64,000 bases of DNA from Sphaerospermopsis torques-reginae ITEP-024 (GTDB lineage: Bacteria; Cyanobacteriota; Cyanobacteriia; Cyanobacteriales; Nostocaceae). The notes under the pieces were generated by a model. That model worked only from the letters and a program-made list of their open reading frames with translations, ran no database searches and was not told the origin of the DNA. The translations under genes were made by a program, and so were the position numbers. Below are positions 17,810 through 27,528 of this stretch, in pieces. The stretch spans positions 1,364,001 through 1,428,000 of the forward strand of contig NZ_CP080598.1 of NCBI RefSeq assembly GCF_019598945.1, given 5' to 3'. The number at the start of each line of letters is the position of its first letter. Positions within the stretch are counted from its first letter, which is position 1.

Positions 17810-18925
17810 ATGCCAAATTGGAAAGATAAAATTGAATCATGGAAACACCGACGGATTACTCGTCGTCATGCCTTATTTGCCTTTGGTTATAGTTTAGTTC
17901 TATCAACTACACTATTTAGTTGCAATAGTCCGCAAAAAAATAATTCAGAGACAAATAATACAGCATCTAATACAACTAATACATCCACCTCTGGGAATAG
18001 TTCTACCTCTACCCAAAAAGTAGTGAGGATAGTTCGTTCTAAACAACTTACTGCCTTAGCAGTTCTAGAAAAACAAGGTACTCTGGAAAAACGCTTAGAA
18101 CCTCTAGGTTATAAAGTTGAATGGCCTGAATTTGCCGCAGGTCCACAACAATTAGAAGCTTTAAATGCAGGTGGACTCGATATTGCTTCCACTGCTGAAT
18201 CACCTCCTATTTTTTCCCAAGCTGCTGGCGCACCTCTCGTTTATTTAGCTGCTAATTCTTCAGATGGTCAATCAGTTTCTCTTTTAGTTCCAGTTAATTC
18301 ACCTGCTAAAAGTGTCAAGGATTTAAAAGGTAAAAAAATTGCTTTTCAAAAAGCATCAATTGGGCATTATTTGACAGTTAGAGCCGTAGAAAAAGAAGGT
18401 TTAAAACTAACTGATATTGAGTCTGTTTTCCTAGCACCTCCAGATGCTAATGCAGCCTTTAGTCAAGGTAAAGTTGATGCTTGGTTTATTTGGGAGCCAT
18501 TCGTTACCAGAAATGTGCAGAACAAAGTTGGTCGTGTATTGATAGATGGTAGTAATGGTTTAAGAGATACTAATAATTTTATTTCCACAAACCGTAAATT
18601 CTATCAAGAAAATCCTCAAGTGATTAAAATCTTTTTGGAAGAATTACAAAAAGCACAGGTTTGGTCTAGGAACAATCCCAAAGAAATTGCTCAATTGTTA
18701 GCTCCTGTGACTCAACTTGATCCACCAACATTAGAAAAAATGCACAGCAAATATGATTTTGCATTAGTGCCTATTACCGATGCAGTGATCAACAAGCAAC
18801 AAGAAGTTGCAGATAAATGGTACAGTTTGGGACTAATACCCAAGAAAGTTAATGTTAAAGATGGGTTTTTAACACCGGAACAATATGCAGAAATTACTCC
18901 CAAAGAAGTGTTAGCTAGTAAGTAA
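17810..18925 (+). CDS. ssuA: Sulfonate ABC transporter substrate-binding protein 1
   Basis: A 371-residue periplasmic binding protein of the SsuA/TauA/NMT1 type. The N-terminus has positively charged residues (RRITRRHALFAFG), then a hydrophobic stretch ending LFSC, a plausible lipobox, and a Ser/Asn/Thr-rich linker to about residue 65. The binding core shows VRIVRSKQLTALAVLEKQGTLE, FAAGPQQLEALNAGGLDIASTAESPPIFSQAAGAP, VKDLKGKKIAFQKASIGHYL and VDAWFIWEPF. It lies 230 bases after ssuB. Which sulfonate it prefers is unknown; a second binding protein of the same family follows. Confidence 0.88.
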   Translation: MPNWKDKIESWKHRRITRRHALFAFGYSLVLSTTLFSCNSPQKNNSETNNTASNTTNTSTSGNSSTSTQKVVRIVRSKQLTALAVLEKQGTLEKRLEPLGYKVEWPEFAAGPQQLEALNAGGLDIASTAESPPIFSQAAGAPLVYLAANSSDGQSVSLLVPVNSPAKSVKDLKGKKIAFQKASIGHYLTVRAVEKEGLKLTDIESVFLAPPDANAAFSQGKVDAWFIWEPFVTRNVQNKVGRVLIDGSNGLRDTNNFISTNRKFYQENPQVIKIFLEELQKAQVWSRNNPKEIAQLLAPVTQLDPPTLEKMHSKYDFALVPITDAVINKQQEVADKWYSLGLIPKKVNVKDGFLTPEQYAEITPKEVLASK

Positions 18926-18997
18926 TAATGGGTCTGATTTAGTATTTCGCTTAAATAGCTGATTCAATTTGCAAGTATTGATTTTGAAATTTCAACT

Positions 18998-19861
18998 ATG
19001 ACAACTCTAACTTTAACAAAATTTCAAATTACTCCTCTTGATGCACCCTTGGGAGCAGTAGTTACTGGACTAGATGCTAGTCAAAGCATTGCACCTGAAG
19101 TCATTTTACAGATAAAACAAGCACTGCGGGATTATCATATTCTCATCTTCAAAAATCAAAGTTTGACTGATGAGCAATTTCTAAACTTTAGTTTTTACTT
19201 TGGTTCTCTTTTTGTCCCTCCAGATAATATTCCAGTTCTAGCTTCTCAGCCCGGATTAACACCAGTTATAATTCCTGTTTCTAATGTTGATGGTGGCTAT
19301 ACAGGAACAGGTGAATTAGCTTTTCATTCTGACCACAAATGGACTCCTTTTCCTTCCAGTGGTTCTTTACTTTATGCTTTAGAAGTTCCATCTGAAGGGG
19401 GAGATACTTCCTGGTTAAACCTGAATTTAGCTTATGAAACTCTGGATGAATCAACAAAAAAACGAATTGCTAATTTACAGTTGATTACTTATAATCCATT
19501 TTTAAATAAACCAGGAGAACCGCGTAAAAAATATCGTGAGGATAAGAATATTCCTCTCATTAGTCCTGTATTTCCTCACCCATTAGTAAGAACACATCCA
19601 GAAAGTGGCAAGAAGATTTTATATTTAGATTACGCCACAGAAGTTGAAATTGTAGGTTTAGATCCCCAAGAGGGTCAAGAATTAATTGCACAGTTGCGAT
19701 ATCATCTGCATCAGCGTCAATTTTATTATCAACATAAATGGTCTGTAGGCGATATTGTTTATTGGGATAATCAATCTACATTGCATTACCGTCAAGCTTT
19801 TGATCCTGAACAACGTCGAGTTTTAAAACGGATTAGTTTAGCGGGTAGTCGCCCATTTTAG
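18998..19861 (+). CDS. TauD/TfdA family Fe(II)/2-oxoglutarate dioxygenase
   Basis: A 287-residue dioxygenase. The iron ligands are visible as HSDHKW (His110, Asp112) and the distal HYRQAF (His263), with a nearby Arg for 2-oxoglutarate. The N-terminal PLGAVVTGLDASQSI and LIFKNQSLTDEQFLNFSFYFGSL match TauD-type enzymes. Known members oxidise taurine or alkyl sulfate esters to release sulfite or sulfate plus an aldehyde. Its position between the two ssuA genes supports an oxidative desulfurisation role. Taurine versus sulfate ester cannot be decided here. Confidence 0.87.
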   Translation: MTTLTLTKFQITPLDAPLGAVVTGLDASQSIAPEVILQIKQALRDYHILIFKNQSLTDEQFLNFSFYFGSLFVPPDNIPVLASQPGLTPVIIPVSNVDGGYTGTGELAFHSDHKWTPFPSSGSLLYALEVPSEGGDTSWLNLNLAYETLDESTKKRIANLQLITYNPFLNKPGEPRKKYREDKNIPLISPVFPHPLVRTHPESGKKILYLDYATEVEIVGLDPQEGQELIAQLRYHLHQRQFYYQHKWSVGDIVYWDNQSTLHYRQAFDPEQRRVLKRISLAGSRPF

Positions 19862-20105
19862 GTTTTGTAATAAAACACTAAGAAGTAAGCATTCAGCCAT
19901 CAGCAGTCAGTAAGAAAGAAGAAAACCATCAATAATAGCATTGAAATTGCTCTCATTAACACTGGTGGAATTTGACAAAACGGGGGCATCCTTATTACTA
20001 ACTCAGTCTCTTTCTAGAGAATAGCTACTGATTACTGATTACTGATAGCTGAATACTTACAGTAAGAAAACAATTTCAATTTAAATTTAGTGAGGAGACA
20101 GAAGC

Positions 20106-21149
20106 ATGAAGTTTAACTTACCACGACGCACATTTTTACAAAAATTCCTTCAATACTCAGTATCAGCATTAGCTTTAGTTTCTCTTTCTGTAGCAATTTC
20201 CAGTAAAATAGTCGAAGCCCAAAATACAACTAAGAAAACAGGTATTAAAACCAAAGTAGTCCGACTTGCTTATCAAACTTCTGGCGATATTGTGAAGATA
20301 AAAGGAGTAGTAGATAAGCGTCTTGAGCCTTTAGGTGTCAAGGTAGAATGGTCTCCATTTCCTGCTGGACCCCAACTTATGGAAGCGATGAATGCCAACA
20401 GAGTTGATATTGGTTCTGTCGGAGAAACACCACCAATTTTTGCTCAAGCTGCTGGCGCTCAACTTGTCTATATTGCTGGACGTAAACCTAGTAAGGGTGA
20501 AGGTAGTGCAATTGTTGTTCAAAAAGATTCTCCTATTAAGACGGTTAAGGATCTTAAAGGTAAAAAAGTTGTTTTTCAAAGAGGATCTGCTTCACATTAT
20601 TTACTACTCAGAGCATTAGCTGAAGTCGGTTTAAAATTTAGTGATATTCAAGCAGTGAGTTTAACTCCAGCAGAAGCTCGTGATGCTTTTATTCAAAAGA
20701 AGATTGATGCTTGGGTAGCTTGGGACCCTTTTATTGCCTTTGTCCAGAAAAATGCTAATGCTCGTGTTTTAAGAAATGCGTCAGGTATTGCTACCCAAGG
20801 TGGTTTTTATATGGCTAGACGTAGTTTTGCCGTTGAAAATCCAGAAGTTGTGCGTATAGTTTTAGAAGAAGTGGATAAGTTAGGGGAATGGGCAGAATCT
20901 AATCCTAATGAAGTTGTGAAAATTCTTGCTCCTGAATTAAAACTTGATCCGTCACTTTTATCTGTGGTAGTTCGTAGACGCACATTCCGTTTACGTCCAA
21001 TTAACTCATCTCTGATTGCTGAACAACAACGCATTGCAGATTTATTTTATAAGGAAAAAGTTATTCCTAAACAGATTGCAATTAGGGAATCTGTTCTCAG
21101 TTCTCAACAATATGCAGCTATTACACCGCAAAGAATTAGTAAAAAATAA
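20106..21149 (+). CDS. ssuA: Sulfonate ABC transporter substrate-binding protein 2
   Basis: A 347-residue paralogue of the protein at 17810. An N-terminal signal (RRTFLQKFLQYSVSALALVS, possibly Tat-like) precedes the core: VRLAYQTSGDIVKIKGVVDKRLEPLGVKVEWSPF, PAGPQLMEAMNANRVDIGSVGETPPIFAQAAGAQ, VKDLKGKKVVFQRGSASHYLL and IDAWVAWDPF. No lipobox Cys is obvious. A GAGGAGACAG site lies 5 bases before the ATG. The 240-base gap before it holds CAGCAGTCAG- and TGATTACTGATTAC-type short repeats. The permease gene follows. Confidence 0.88.
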   Translation: MKFNLPRRTFLQKFLQYSVSALALVSLSVAISSKIVEAQNTTKKTGIKTKVVRLAYQTSGDIVKIKGVVDKRLEPLGVKVEWSPFPAGPQLMEAMNANRVDIGSVGETPPIFAQAAGAQLVYIAGRKPSKGEGSAIVVQKDSPIKTVKDLKGKKVVFQRGSASHYLLLRALAEVGLKFSDIQAVSLTPAEARDAFIQKKIDAWVAWDPFIAFVQKNANARVLRNASGIATQGGFYMARRSFAVENPEVVRIVLEEVDKLGEWAESNPNEVVKILAPELKLDPSLLSVVVRRRTFRLRPINSSLIAEQQRIADLFYKEKVIPKQIAIRESVLSSQQYAAITPQRISKK

Positions 21150-21290
21150 GCAAAAATTCAGATCCCCGACTTCTGAGAAGAAATCATAATTTTTTGGTAA
21201 GAATTCAGGAGTCAGGAGTCAGGAGTCAGAATATTTGTGTGTAGCAACAGCTAAACTTTTTCCCTAATCATCCTCATCATCAATTAATAA

Positions 21291-22136
21291 ATGGTCATGA
21301 AACTTTCTTCTACTGATTTTTCATCAAAGTATTCAACAAAAAAAAATAAGTTCCATCTGAAATTTATCAAAAATCGCTATTTTCAATCATTTATACCGTG
21401 GGTTGTTCCGATAACAATAATTATATCGTGGCAATTATTATCTTCAATTGGTATGATTCCTACAAGAATATTACCAGCACCTTTAGCAGTTGTTGCTGCT
21501 ACGATTAAATTGGCTCAAACAGGTGAACTTTTCAGAAATATTGGTATTAGTTCTCTACGGGCAATATCTGGGTTTTTACTCGGAGGAAGTATTGGATTTA
21601 GTTTAGGTTTACTTAATGGTATTTCTCCCATTGCCGAAAAATTGTTAGATACATCTCTGCAAATGTTGCGGAATATTCCTAACTTAGCATTAATTCCTTT
21701 GGTAATTTTATGGTTTGGTATTGGTGATGAGGCGCGATTATTTCTGGTATCTTTGGGTGTAATGTTTCCCATTTATTTAAACACTTTTCATGGGATTCGT
21801 AGTGTTGATAGGGGATTAATTGAAATGGGTAAAATTTACGGTTTAAATACTTGGGGTTTGTTCTGGCGAATTATTCTCCCAGGTGCAATGTCTTCAATTT
21901 TAGTTGGTGTGCGGTTTTCTTTAGGGATTATGTGGTTAACACTGATTGTCGCAGAAACAATTGCGGCTGATTCTGGCATTGGCTATATGGCAACAAATGC
22001 TAGAGAATTTATGCAAACTGACGTTGTGGTTTTAAGCATTGTAATATATGCTATGTTTGGTAAGCTGGCTGATGTTGTAGCTAGAGCTTTGGAAAACTAC
22101 TGGTTGCAGTGGAATCCCAGTTATTTAAAGGGTTAA
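21291..22136 (+). CDS. ssuC: Sulfonate ABC transporter permease
   Basis: A 281-residue inner-membrane permease of the BPD_transp_1 family. About six helices are visible, with the EAA cytoplasmic loop at YGLNTWGLFWRIILPGAMSSILVGVRFSLGIMW. SLRAISGFLLGGSIGFSLGLLNGIS and LRNIPNLALIPLVILWFGIGDEARLFLV are typical of SsuC/TauC/NrtB proteins. The N-terminal 30 residues are polar and basic. The gap before it has a GATCCCCGAC half-palindrome and GGAGTCA repeats. It is the only permease of the cluster. Confidence 0.88.
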   Translation: MVMKLSSTDFSSKYSTKKNKFHLKFIKNRYFQSFIPWVVPITIIISWQLLSSIGMIPTRILPAPLAVVAATIKLAQTGELFRNIGISSLRAISGFLLGGSIGFSLGLLNGISPIAEKLLDTSLQMLRNIPNLALIPLVILWFGIGDEARLFLVSLGVMFPIYLNTFHGIRSVDRGLIEMGKIYGLNTWGLFWRIILPGAMSSILVGVRFSLGIMWLTLIVAETIAADSGIGYMATNAREFMQTDVVVLSIVIYAMFGKLADVVARALENYWLQWNPSYLKG

Positions 22137-22139
22137 TCT

Positions 22140-22171
22140 ACTAATACTCGATAAATTTACAGTATTTTTTG
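22140..22171 (+). promoter_or_regulatory. Candidate organosulfur operator, site F
   Basis: It begins ACTAATACTCGATAAATT and continues TACAGTATTTTTTG. It starts three bases after the ssuC stop, 129 bases upstream of ssuD, and is the distal member of a tandem pair with site D. All ten invariant positions of the motif match. Confidence 0.6.
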
Positions 22172-22230
22172 TAAAAGTATTGCTTTTCTTGATTCATTTG
22201 TGCAATACTCTTAAACATTACCCCAATAAT

Positions 22231-22262
22231 ACGGTTCACCGATAGAATTACCGTAGTTATTG
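22231..22262 (+). promoter_or_regulatory. Candidate organosulfur operator, site D
   Basis: It begins ACGGTTCACCGATAGAAT and continues TACCGTAGTTATTG. The outer ACGGT and ACCGT form a 5-bp inverted repeat, the most symmetric of the six sites. It ends 38 bases before the ssuD start, 91 bases from site F. Confidence 0.65.
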
Positions 22263-22300
22263 ATTGAGTTTTTGATTACAAAGTTTTACACTTAAATATC

Positions 22301-23470
22301 ATGCAAGTTCTTTGGTTTATTCCCACACATGGCGATGGACGCTATCTAGGAACTGCTATAGGTGGTCGTTCAGTCAACTTTGATTATTGGCGACAAATTG
22401 CCCAAGCGGTTGATCAATTAGGGTTTACAGGGGCTTTATTACCTACAGGTCGTTCCTGTGAAGATGCCTGGATTTTAGCTTCAACCTTGGTAACTCACAC
22501 CAAGAAAATGCGGTTTTTAGTAGCAATCCGTCCGGGCTTAATGTCGCCAGGAGTAGCGGCAAGAATGGCAGCAACTTTTGATAGAATTTCTGGCGGACGA
22601 CTATTAATTAACGTAGTTACTGGTGGTGATCCTGTTGAATTAGCGGGTGATGGTTTGCACCTAAATCATGATGATCGCTATCAACTAACTGATGAATTTT
22701 TAACAGTTTGGCGAGAAATAGCCGCAGGTGAAATTTCTAACTTTGAAGGTGATTATCTCAATATCAAAGAAGGAAAAATCCTATTTCCTAATGTTCAGAA
22801 GCCTTATCCACCTTTGTGGTTTGGTGGTTCTTCTCCTATTGCCCAAGAAATTGCTGCCAAGCACGTTGATGTATACCTAACTTGGGGTGAACCACCTGAA
22901 CAAGTAGCAGAAAAAATCACCTCTGTAAAACGTTTAGCAGAAGCACAAGGTAGAACCTTACGGTTTGGGATTCGTCTTCATGTCATCGTTAGAGAAACTG
23001 AAAGTCAAGCTTGGGATGCAGCTAATGATTTAATTCGTTATGTGGATGAAGATGCTATTAAGAAATCCCAACAAGCATACTCCCGAATGGATTCTGTTGG
23101 ACAACAGCGGATGAAGGAATTACATAATGGTAGTCGGGAAGCATTAGAAATTAGCCAGAATTTATGGGCAGGAATTGGTTTAGTGCGTGGTGGTGCTGGG
23201 ACTGCATTAGTAGGTGATCCTGATACTGTTGCTAGAAGAATGGAGGAGTATGCAAACTTAGGAATTGATACTTTTATCTTCTCTGGTTATCCCCATTTAG
23301 AGGAAGCTTATCGAGTAGCTGAATTGCTTTTTCCTCGTTTACCTTTGGATAATTTACCAATAGTAGAACCGCAGTTATTGAGTCCTTTTGGCGAGATTGT
23401 TGCTAACCGGGAATTTCCCAAACAGCTTAAAGAACAACTTAGAACAACAACAGTAGCAACTGTAGATTAG
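22301..23470 (+). CDS. ssuD: FMNH2-dependent alkanesulfonate monooxygenase
   Basis: A 389-residue member of the bacterial luciferase-like flavin monooxygenases. The start [16 protein letters not shown], the [13 protein letters not shown] segment, [40 protein letters not shown] and the C-terminal [46 protein letters not shown] closely follow SsuD. The reaction converts an alkanesulfonate with O2 and FMNH2 into an aldehyde and sulfite. SsuE, encoded 34 bases downstream, supplies FMNH2. Two candidate operators precede it, so ssuDE probably has its own promoter. Confidence 0.93.
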   Translation: MQVLWFIPTHGDGRYLGTAIGGRSVNFDYWRQIAQAVDQLGFTGALLPTGRSCEDAWILASTLVTHTKKMRFLVAIRPGLMSPGVAARMAATFDRISGGRLLINVVTGGDPVELAGDGLHLNHDDRYQLTDEFLTVWREIAAGEISNFEGDYLNIKEGKILFPNVQKPYPPLWFGGSSPIAQEIAAKHVDVYLTWGEPPEQVAEKITSVKRLAEAQGRTLRFGIRLHVIVRETESQAWDAANDLIRYVDEDAIKKSQQAYSRMDSVGQQRMKELHNGSREALEISQNLWAGIGLVRGGAGTALVGDPDTVARRMEEYANLGIDTFIFSGYPHLEEAYRVAELLFPRLPLDNLPIVEPQLLSPFGEIVANREFPKQLKEQLRTTTVATVD

Positions 23471-23504
23471 TTAAAAATTAATTAAATCAAGAGGTTTTTG
23501 TAAT

Positions 23505-24071
23505 ATGGCTTATATTTTAGCAATTTCTGGTAGTCCTTCTCATCCTTCTAGAACCTATGGACTTTTAGAGTATGCAACTCAAATTCTTTCTCATCAAGGG
23601 TTAGAAACAGAGATTATTTCTGTGCGGGATTTACCTGCGGAAGATTTAGTTTATGGGCGTTACAATAGTACAGCTTTAGAAAAGCCAAAAGCACTTCTAG
23701 AACAGGCAAGTGGCGTAATTATTGCCACCCCAATTTACAAAGCTGCATATACTGGCTTACTGAAATCTTTTTTAGATTTGCTACCACAGAAAGCTTTGAC
23801 AGATAAGATTATCTTACCCTTAGCTACGGGTGGAACAATTGCTCATTTGTTATCAATTGAATATGCCCTAAAACCAGTTTTAGGTGAATTAGGTGCAAGG
23901 CATATTTTAAGTACAGTTTACGCAGTGGATAAGCAAATTCAAATTCAAGCTGATGGTAGCTTGCAGTTAGATCAAGAACTTGAACAACGCCTACAAGATG
24001 TTGTAAAAAACTTTGTGCAAGCTGTAAATAATGCCCAACCAGATGTCAAAAAGTTAGCTTATGCCAATTAG
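23505..24071 (+). CDS. ssuE: NADPH-dependent FMN reductase
   Basis: A 188-residue flavodoxin-like reductase. The N-terminal SGSPSHPSRTYGLLEYA is the phosphate-binding loop for FMN, and TPIYKAAYTGLLKSFLDLLPQKAL and LPLATGGTIAHLLSIEYALKPVLGELGA match SsuE. It supplies reduced FMN to SsuD. AAGAGG lies ten bases before the ATG. It is followed by a clear terminator and then by the convergent sulfatase gene. Confidence 0.92.
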   Translation: MAYILAISGSPSHPSRTYGLLEYATQILSHQGLETEIISVRDLPAEDLVYGRYNSTALEKPKALLEQASGVIIATPIYKAAYTGLLKSFLDLLPQKALTDKIILPLATGGTIAHLLSIEYALKPVLGELGARHILSTVYAVDKQIQIQADGSLQLDQELEQRLQDVVKNFVQAVNNAQPDVKKLAYAN

Positions 24072-24165
24072 TTAACTTTCTCTATACCAGTTACTTGGCA
24101 TCATAGCTATTGCTCAGGTATTTTTGCAGGATTGTTTGATAAAATAGTGGTAACATTTATTTTTG

Positions 24166-24199
24166 TGGTCTTGTTAATTTGACGAGACCATTCTTTTTT
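24166..24199 (+). terminator. Rho-independent terminator after ssuE
   Basis: TGGTCTTGT (24166-24174) pairs with GACGAGACCA (24181-24190), one mismatch, and is followed by TTCTTTTTT. It closes the ssuDE transcript and abuts the stop codon of the convergent sulfatase gene. Confidence 0.75.
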
Positions 24200-26339
24200 A
24201 CCGTTTAATTGTTGATTTACCAGGGGCTAATTTTTCAGGAGATTGAATAATGTAGCGTTCGGAATTAGCAAAGTTATAAACGTAGGTTGGTTTACTATCT
24301 TCTAGGAAAAATCCCCAACCAGCAAAACGTCCACCTTGAGTTAATAAAACACCCTCCGCACCACTTTCTGGAATTTCTACATCAGCAGTAATACTAAAGG
24401 ATCTATTTTTTAAACTTGGGGCGCTACCTTCGGGAATGCTAACTCCACCAGAATAGTAAGTAAAGGTGGTGCGTCCTGTGGCCGGAGAAGGACGACTTTG
24501 AACATCAAATCTTTCAGAAACGCGATCATCTAATGGTAAAACTTTGTGTTTACGCGCTTCTGATAAAAACAACTTTTGCAGTTTTTCCAGTTTCTCTGGA
24601 TTTTCAGATGCTAGGTTATTGGCTTCGCTGAAATCTTCCTCAATGTTGTATAGTTCCCAAGGATCTTTCTCGAAGTCTGCATTGATTGTACCCTGCCAAG
24701 GTAATCGGGGATGACGCGCCGCAGCTATCCATCCATCATCGTAAATAGCCCGGTTTCCAAACATCTCAAAATACTGGGTTTCGTGTTTAGAATCAGCTTC
24801 AGGATCATCAAATGTGTAAACGAGACTTGTTCCTTCAATTTTCTGTTGTTTTACCCCGTTAACTTGGGTGGGTGCAGTAATTCCCGCAGCTTCAAAAATA
24901 GTTGGTGTAATATCAATAACATGATGGAATTGGCTACGAAGTCCACCTTGATCTTTGATTTTATCCCCCCATGCAATAATTAAGGGGTTACGAGTACCAC
25001 CAAAATGAGAGGCTATTTGTTTAGTCCATTGAAAGGGAGTTGTACCAGCCCAAGCCCAAGCTGCATGATAATGATTAAAGGTTTTGGGACTACCTAAGTC
25101 ATTTAAAGAAGCTAACAGTTGTTCTCGACTTTCGGGTACTTTATTGAAAACTTTTAATTCATTAACGCTACCAGCTAAACCACCTTCAGCACTAGCACCA
25201 TTATCACCAACGATGTAGAAAATTAAGGTATTGTCTAATTCACCAATTTGGTCAATGGCATCAATTAATCTTCCTACTTCATGGTCGGTATGTGCTAAAA
25301 ATCCCGCAAATACTTCCATTTCATGGGCATAGATTTTTTGATCATCTGGAGATAAGGAATCCCACGCTGGCAATTCTTTGGGACGGGGGGTAAGTTGGGC
25401 ATTAGCAGGAATTACACCCAGTTGTTTCTGACGTGCAAAGGTTTCTTCTCGTAATTTATCCCAGCCTTGGTCAAACTTGCCTTGATACTTGTCTATCCAG
25501 GCTTTGGGGGCGTGATGGGGTGCATGGGTAGCACCGGTAGCCAAATAGGTAAAAAAGGGCTTGTCAGGAGCTATAGACTGTTGAGAATGAATCCAGCTAA
25601 TGGCATGATCTACTAAATCTGGTGTCAAATGATAATCAGGGTTATTGGTTGGTGGTGCAACTCGCTTAGTATTTTCTACTAAAGCCGGACTCCATTGGTT
25701 AGTATCACCACCTAAAAAACCGTAAAAATACTCAAATCCTAACCCTGTTGGCCAGCGATCAAAGGGACCAACTGCACTGGTTTCATAATCTGGTGTATTA
25801 TGCCATTTACCAAAAGCTGCGGTGTTATATCCGTTTTGCCGTAATACTTCCGCTACAGTAGCCGCACTCTTAGGTAAAATAGTTGTGTAACCAGGAAAGC
25901 CTGATGCTAACTCTGCAACTACACCTGTACCGACTGAATGATGATTGCGTCCAGTTAATAAAGCTGCCCGTGTAGGTGAACAGAGGGCTGTAGTGTGGAA
26001 TTGGTTATAACGTAATCCTTTTTCAGCTAAAAGAGTTAAATTCGGGGTATCTACGGGTCCACCAAAGGTACTCGCTTGCCCAAAACCTACATCATCCAAC
26101 AATACTAATAGTACATTGGGGGCTTTTCCCGGGGCTTTAATAGGTGCAGGAAAATCCGGTGTTGATTCTTGATAAGTTATACCAATTTTACCTTCAAAAG
26201 ATGGTGGATTTACTGGTAAAACTTTTGATGTTGCGGCTAGGGCGGGGTTTGTTGTAATTAGAAAGATGATGGAAAGAGATAGGGCGATTGCGCGGAGCGC
26301 AGCGCCGGAGGCGATCGCACGTAAAGTTGAATGGAACAT
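24198..26339 (-). CDS. Exported arylsulfatase
   Basis: A 713-residue sulfatase. A signal peptide ends near ALAATSK (about residue 38). Metal ligands appear in [14 protein letters not shown], and the formylglycine motif is [12 protein letters not shown], with Cys120 as the residue to be oxidised. [13 protein letters not shown] and DNGASAEGG are further active-site segments. It hydrolyses sulfate esters, releasing sulfate in the periplasm or outside. The maturase gene lies just upstream on the same strand. Oddities: the signal-peptide codons contain a GC-rich palindromic repeat (26283-26318), and the C-terminus stops at [10 protein letters not shown], where related long sulfatases usually continue with another beta strand block, so the 3' end may be lost. 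Confidence 0.9.
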   Translation of the reverse strand: MFHSTLRAIASGAALRAIALSLSIIFLITTNPALAATSKVLPVNPPSFEGKIGITYQESTPDFPAPIKAPGKAPNVLLVLLDDVGFGQASTFGGPVDTPNLTLLAEKGLRYNQFHTTALCSPTRAALLTGRNHHSVGTGVVAELASGFPGYTTILPKSAATVAEVLRQNGYNTAAFGKWHNTPDYETSAVGPFDRWPTGLGFEYFYGFLGGDTNQWSPALVENTKRVAPPTNNPDYHLTPDLVDHAISWIHSQQSIAPDKPFFTYLATGATHAPHHAPKAWIDKYQGKFDQGWDKLREETFARQKQLGVIPANAQLTPRPKELPAWDSLSPDDQKIYAHEMEVFAGFLAHTDHEVGRLIDAIDQIGELDNTLIFYIVGDNGASAEGGLAGSVNELKVFNKVPESREQLLASLNDLGSPKTFNHYHAAWAWAGTTPFQWTKQIASHFGGTRNPLIIAWGDKIKDQGGLRSQFHHVIDITPTIFEAAGITAPTQVNGVKQQKIEGTSLVYTFDDPEADSKHETQYFEMFGNRAIYDDGWIAAARHPRLPWQGTINADFEKDPWELYNIEEDFSEANNLASENPEKLEKLQKLFLSEARKHKVLPLDDRVSERFDVQSRPSPATGRTTFTYYSGGVSIPEGSAPSLKNRSFSITADVEIPESGAEGVLLTQGGRFAGWGFFLEDSKPTYVYNFANSERYIIQSPEKLAPGKSTIKR
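26283..26318. repeat. GC-rich palindromic repeat inside the sulfatase signal-peptide codons
   Basis: GGCGATTGCGCGGAGCGCAG to GCCGGAGGCGATCGC has HIP1-like inverted ends and resembles a repeat class also present near 29640-29690. It encodes most of [13 protein letters not shown], lengthening the signal peptide N-region without breaking the frame. Confidence 0.5.
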
Positions 26340-26539
26340 ACAATAACCTTTTAGGACTATTTTTTTGTCTCACGCAGAGGTGCAAAGAGAGATTAAGAGT
26401 GTTAAGACTTATGTACAAATAAGAGAAAAACGAACCACGAAGAACACAAAGAACACGAAGAAAAGAGGGTTTCAGAGAGTTTTTCTTATAAGTCTTGTAT
26501 GAGGAAGACTAATAAAGTTCTTCTGCTGACTGTTACCTG

Positions 26540-27517
26540 TCACCTCGTCAAGTTCTTGACTAAGCGAAATCCGATATGGGTTGTTCCGGTATCAGGAGAT
26601 TCTGATTCCCTTGCGGCTGGACGATAACGGCTACAATAGTTTGGCGCACATAGGTAAGAGCCACCTTTGATGACGTGCAGGGCGGTTTCTGTGGGTTTTT
26701 TAGGATCAAAACTTTGGTTAACAGATCCCCCACTTCTTTGAGAAGTCGGGGATCTATCGTTGAATAAATCGGAAGTCCACTCCCAAACGTTACCGGTCAT
26801 GTCGTAAAGTCCATAACCATTAGGTGGGAAAGAGCCTACTTTTGCTGTTCCTACATAACCATCAGCTTTGGTATTGAAAAATGGGAAAATCCCCTGCCAA
26901 GTATTGGCTTTTTTGGCTGAATACTGATTTCCCCAGGTATAAGTTGCACCTTCTAAACCACCACGAGCAGCATATTCCCATTGTCCTTCTGTTGGTAGTG
27001 ATTTTCCTACCCATTGGGCGTAGGCTAGTGCATCTTCATAAGCAATATGCACAACTGGATAGTTTTCTTTACCGACAATTGTGCTATCACTGCCGAAGGG
27101 ATGCTGCCAGTTAGCACCGGGTGTCCAATGCCACCAACTAAGAAGCTGAACTCGCTTAACTCCTGGTTTTGGCATTTGAAAAACTAGAGAACCGGGTAAT
27201 CTTTCTTCATCTGATAAGTCGGGAAACTGCTGTTTAGATAAAGGGCGTTCGGCAACCGTTACATAGTTTGTGGCTTTGACAAACTCTGTAAATTGGGCGT
27301 TTGTCACTTCGTATTTATCAATGCAGAACGATGTAACTGTGACATTTTCTGCTGTTTGCTCTTTCTCAAAACCAGAATCATCTGCTCCCATTTTGAATGT
27401 ACCTCCAGAAATCATTACCATTCCTGGAGGACAGGGGTTAACGGCAAATGCTGGTGAATTGGTAAATAGCGATATCAGTGCAACTACTTGAATGAGGAGC
27501 AATATTAAAAACCGCAT
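26540..27517 (-). CDS. Exported formylglycine-generating enzyme family protein (sulfatase maturase)
   Basis: A 325-residue FGE-sulfatase (SUMF1) domain protein with a signal peptide (MRFLILLLIQVVALISLFTN to AFA). The fold signature PPGMVMISGGTFKMGADD starts the domain. YEDALAYAQWVGKSLPTEGQWEYAARGGL and GNVWEWTSDLF are conserved. The two catalytic cysteines are present in GSYLCAPNYCSRYRPAAR (Cys290, Cys295), so it should be a true maturase rather than a bystander of the superfamily. It would convert Cys120 of the neighbouring arylsulfatase to formylglycine. Export of both proteins is notable, since maturation then could occur outside the cytoplasm. An in-frame 33-bp palindrome adds 11 residues (26723-26755). 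Confidence 0.9.
   Translation of the reverse strand: MRFLILLLIQVVALISLFTNSPAFAVNPCPPGMVMISGGTFKMGADDSGFEKEQTAENVTVTSFCIDKYEVTNAQFTEFVKATNYVTVAERPLSKQQFPDLSDEERLPGSLVFQMPKPGVKRVQLLSWWHWTPGANWQHPFGSDSTIVGKENYPVVHIAYEDALAYAQWVGKSLPTEGQWEYAARGGLEGATYTWGNQYSAKKANTWQGIFPFFNTKADGYVGTAKVGSFPPNGYGLYDMTGNVWEWTSDLFNDRSPTSQRSGGSVNQSFDPKKPTETALHVIKGGSYLCAPNYCSRYRPAARESESPDTGTTHIGFRLVKNLTR
26723..26755. repeat. 33-bp GATCCCC palindrome inserted in the maturase gene
   Basis: AGATCCCCCACTTCTTTG followed by AGAAGTCGGGGATCT is a near-perfect palindrome. The same 33-bp element is intergenic at 57077-57109, and a half copy is near 21161. It adds exactly eleven codons (RSPTSQRSGGS) in a loop region, keeping the frame. 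Confidence 0.8.
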
Positions 27518-27528
27518 TTTACGTTGTA

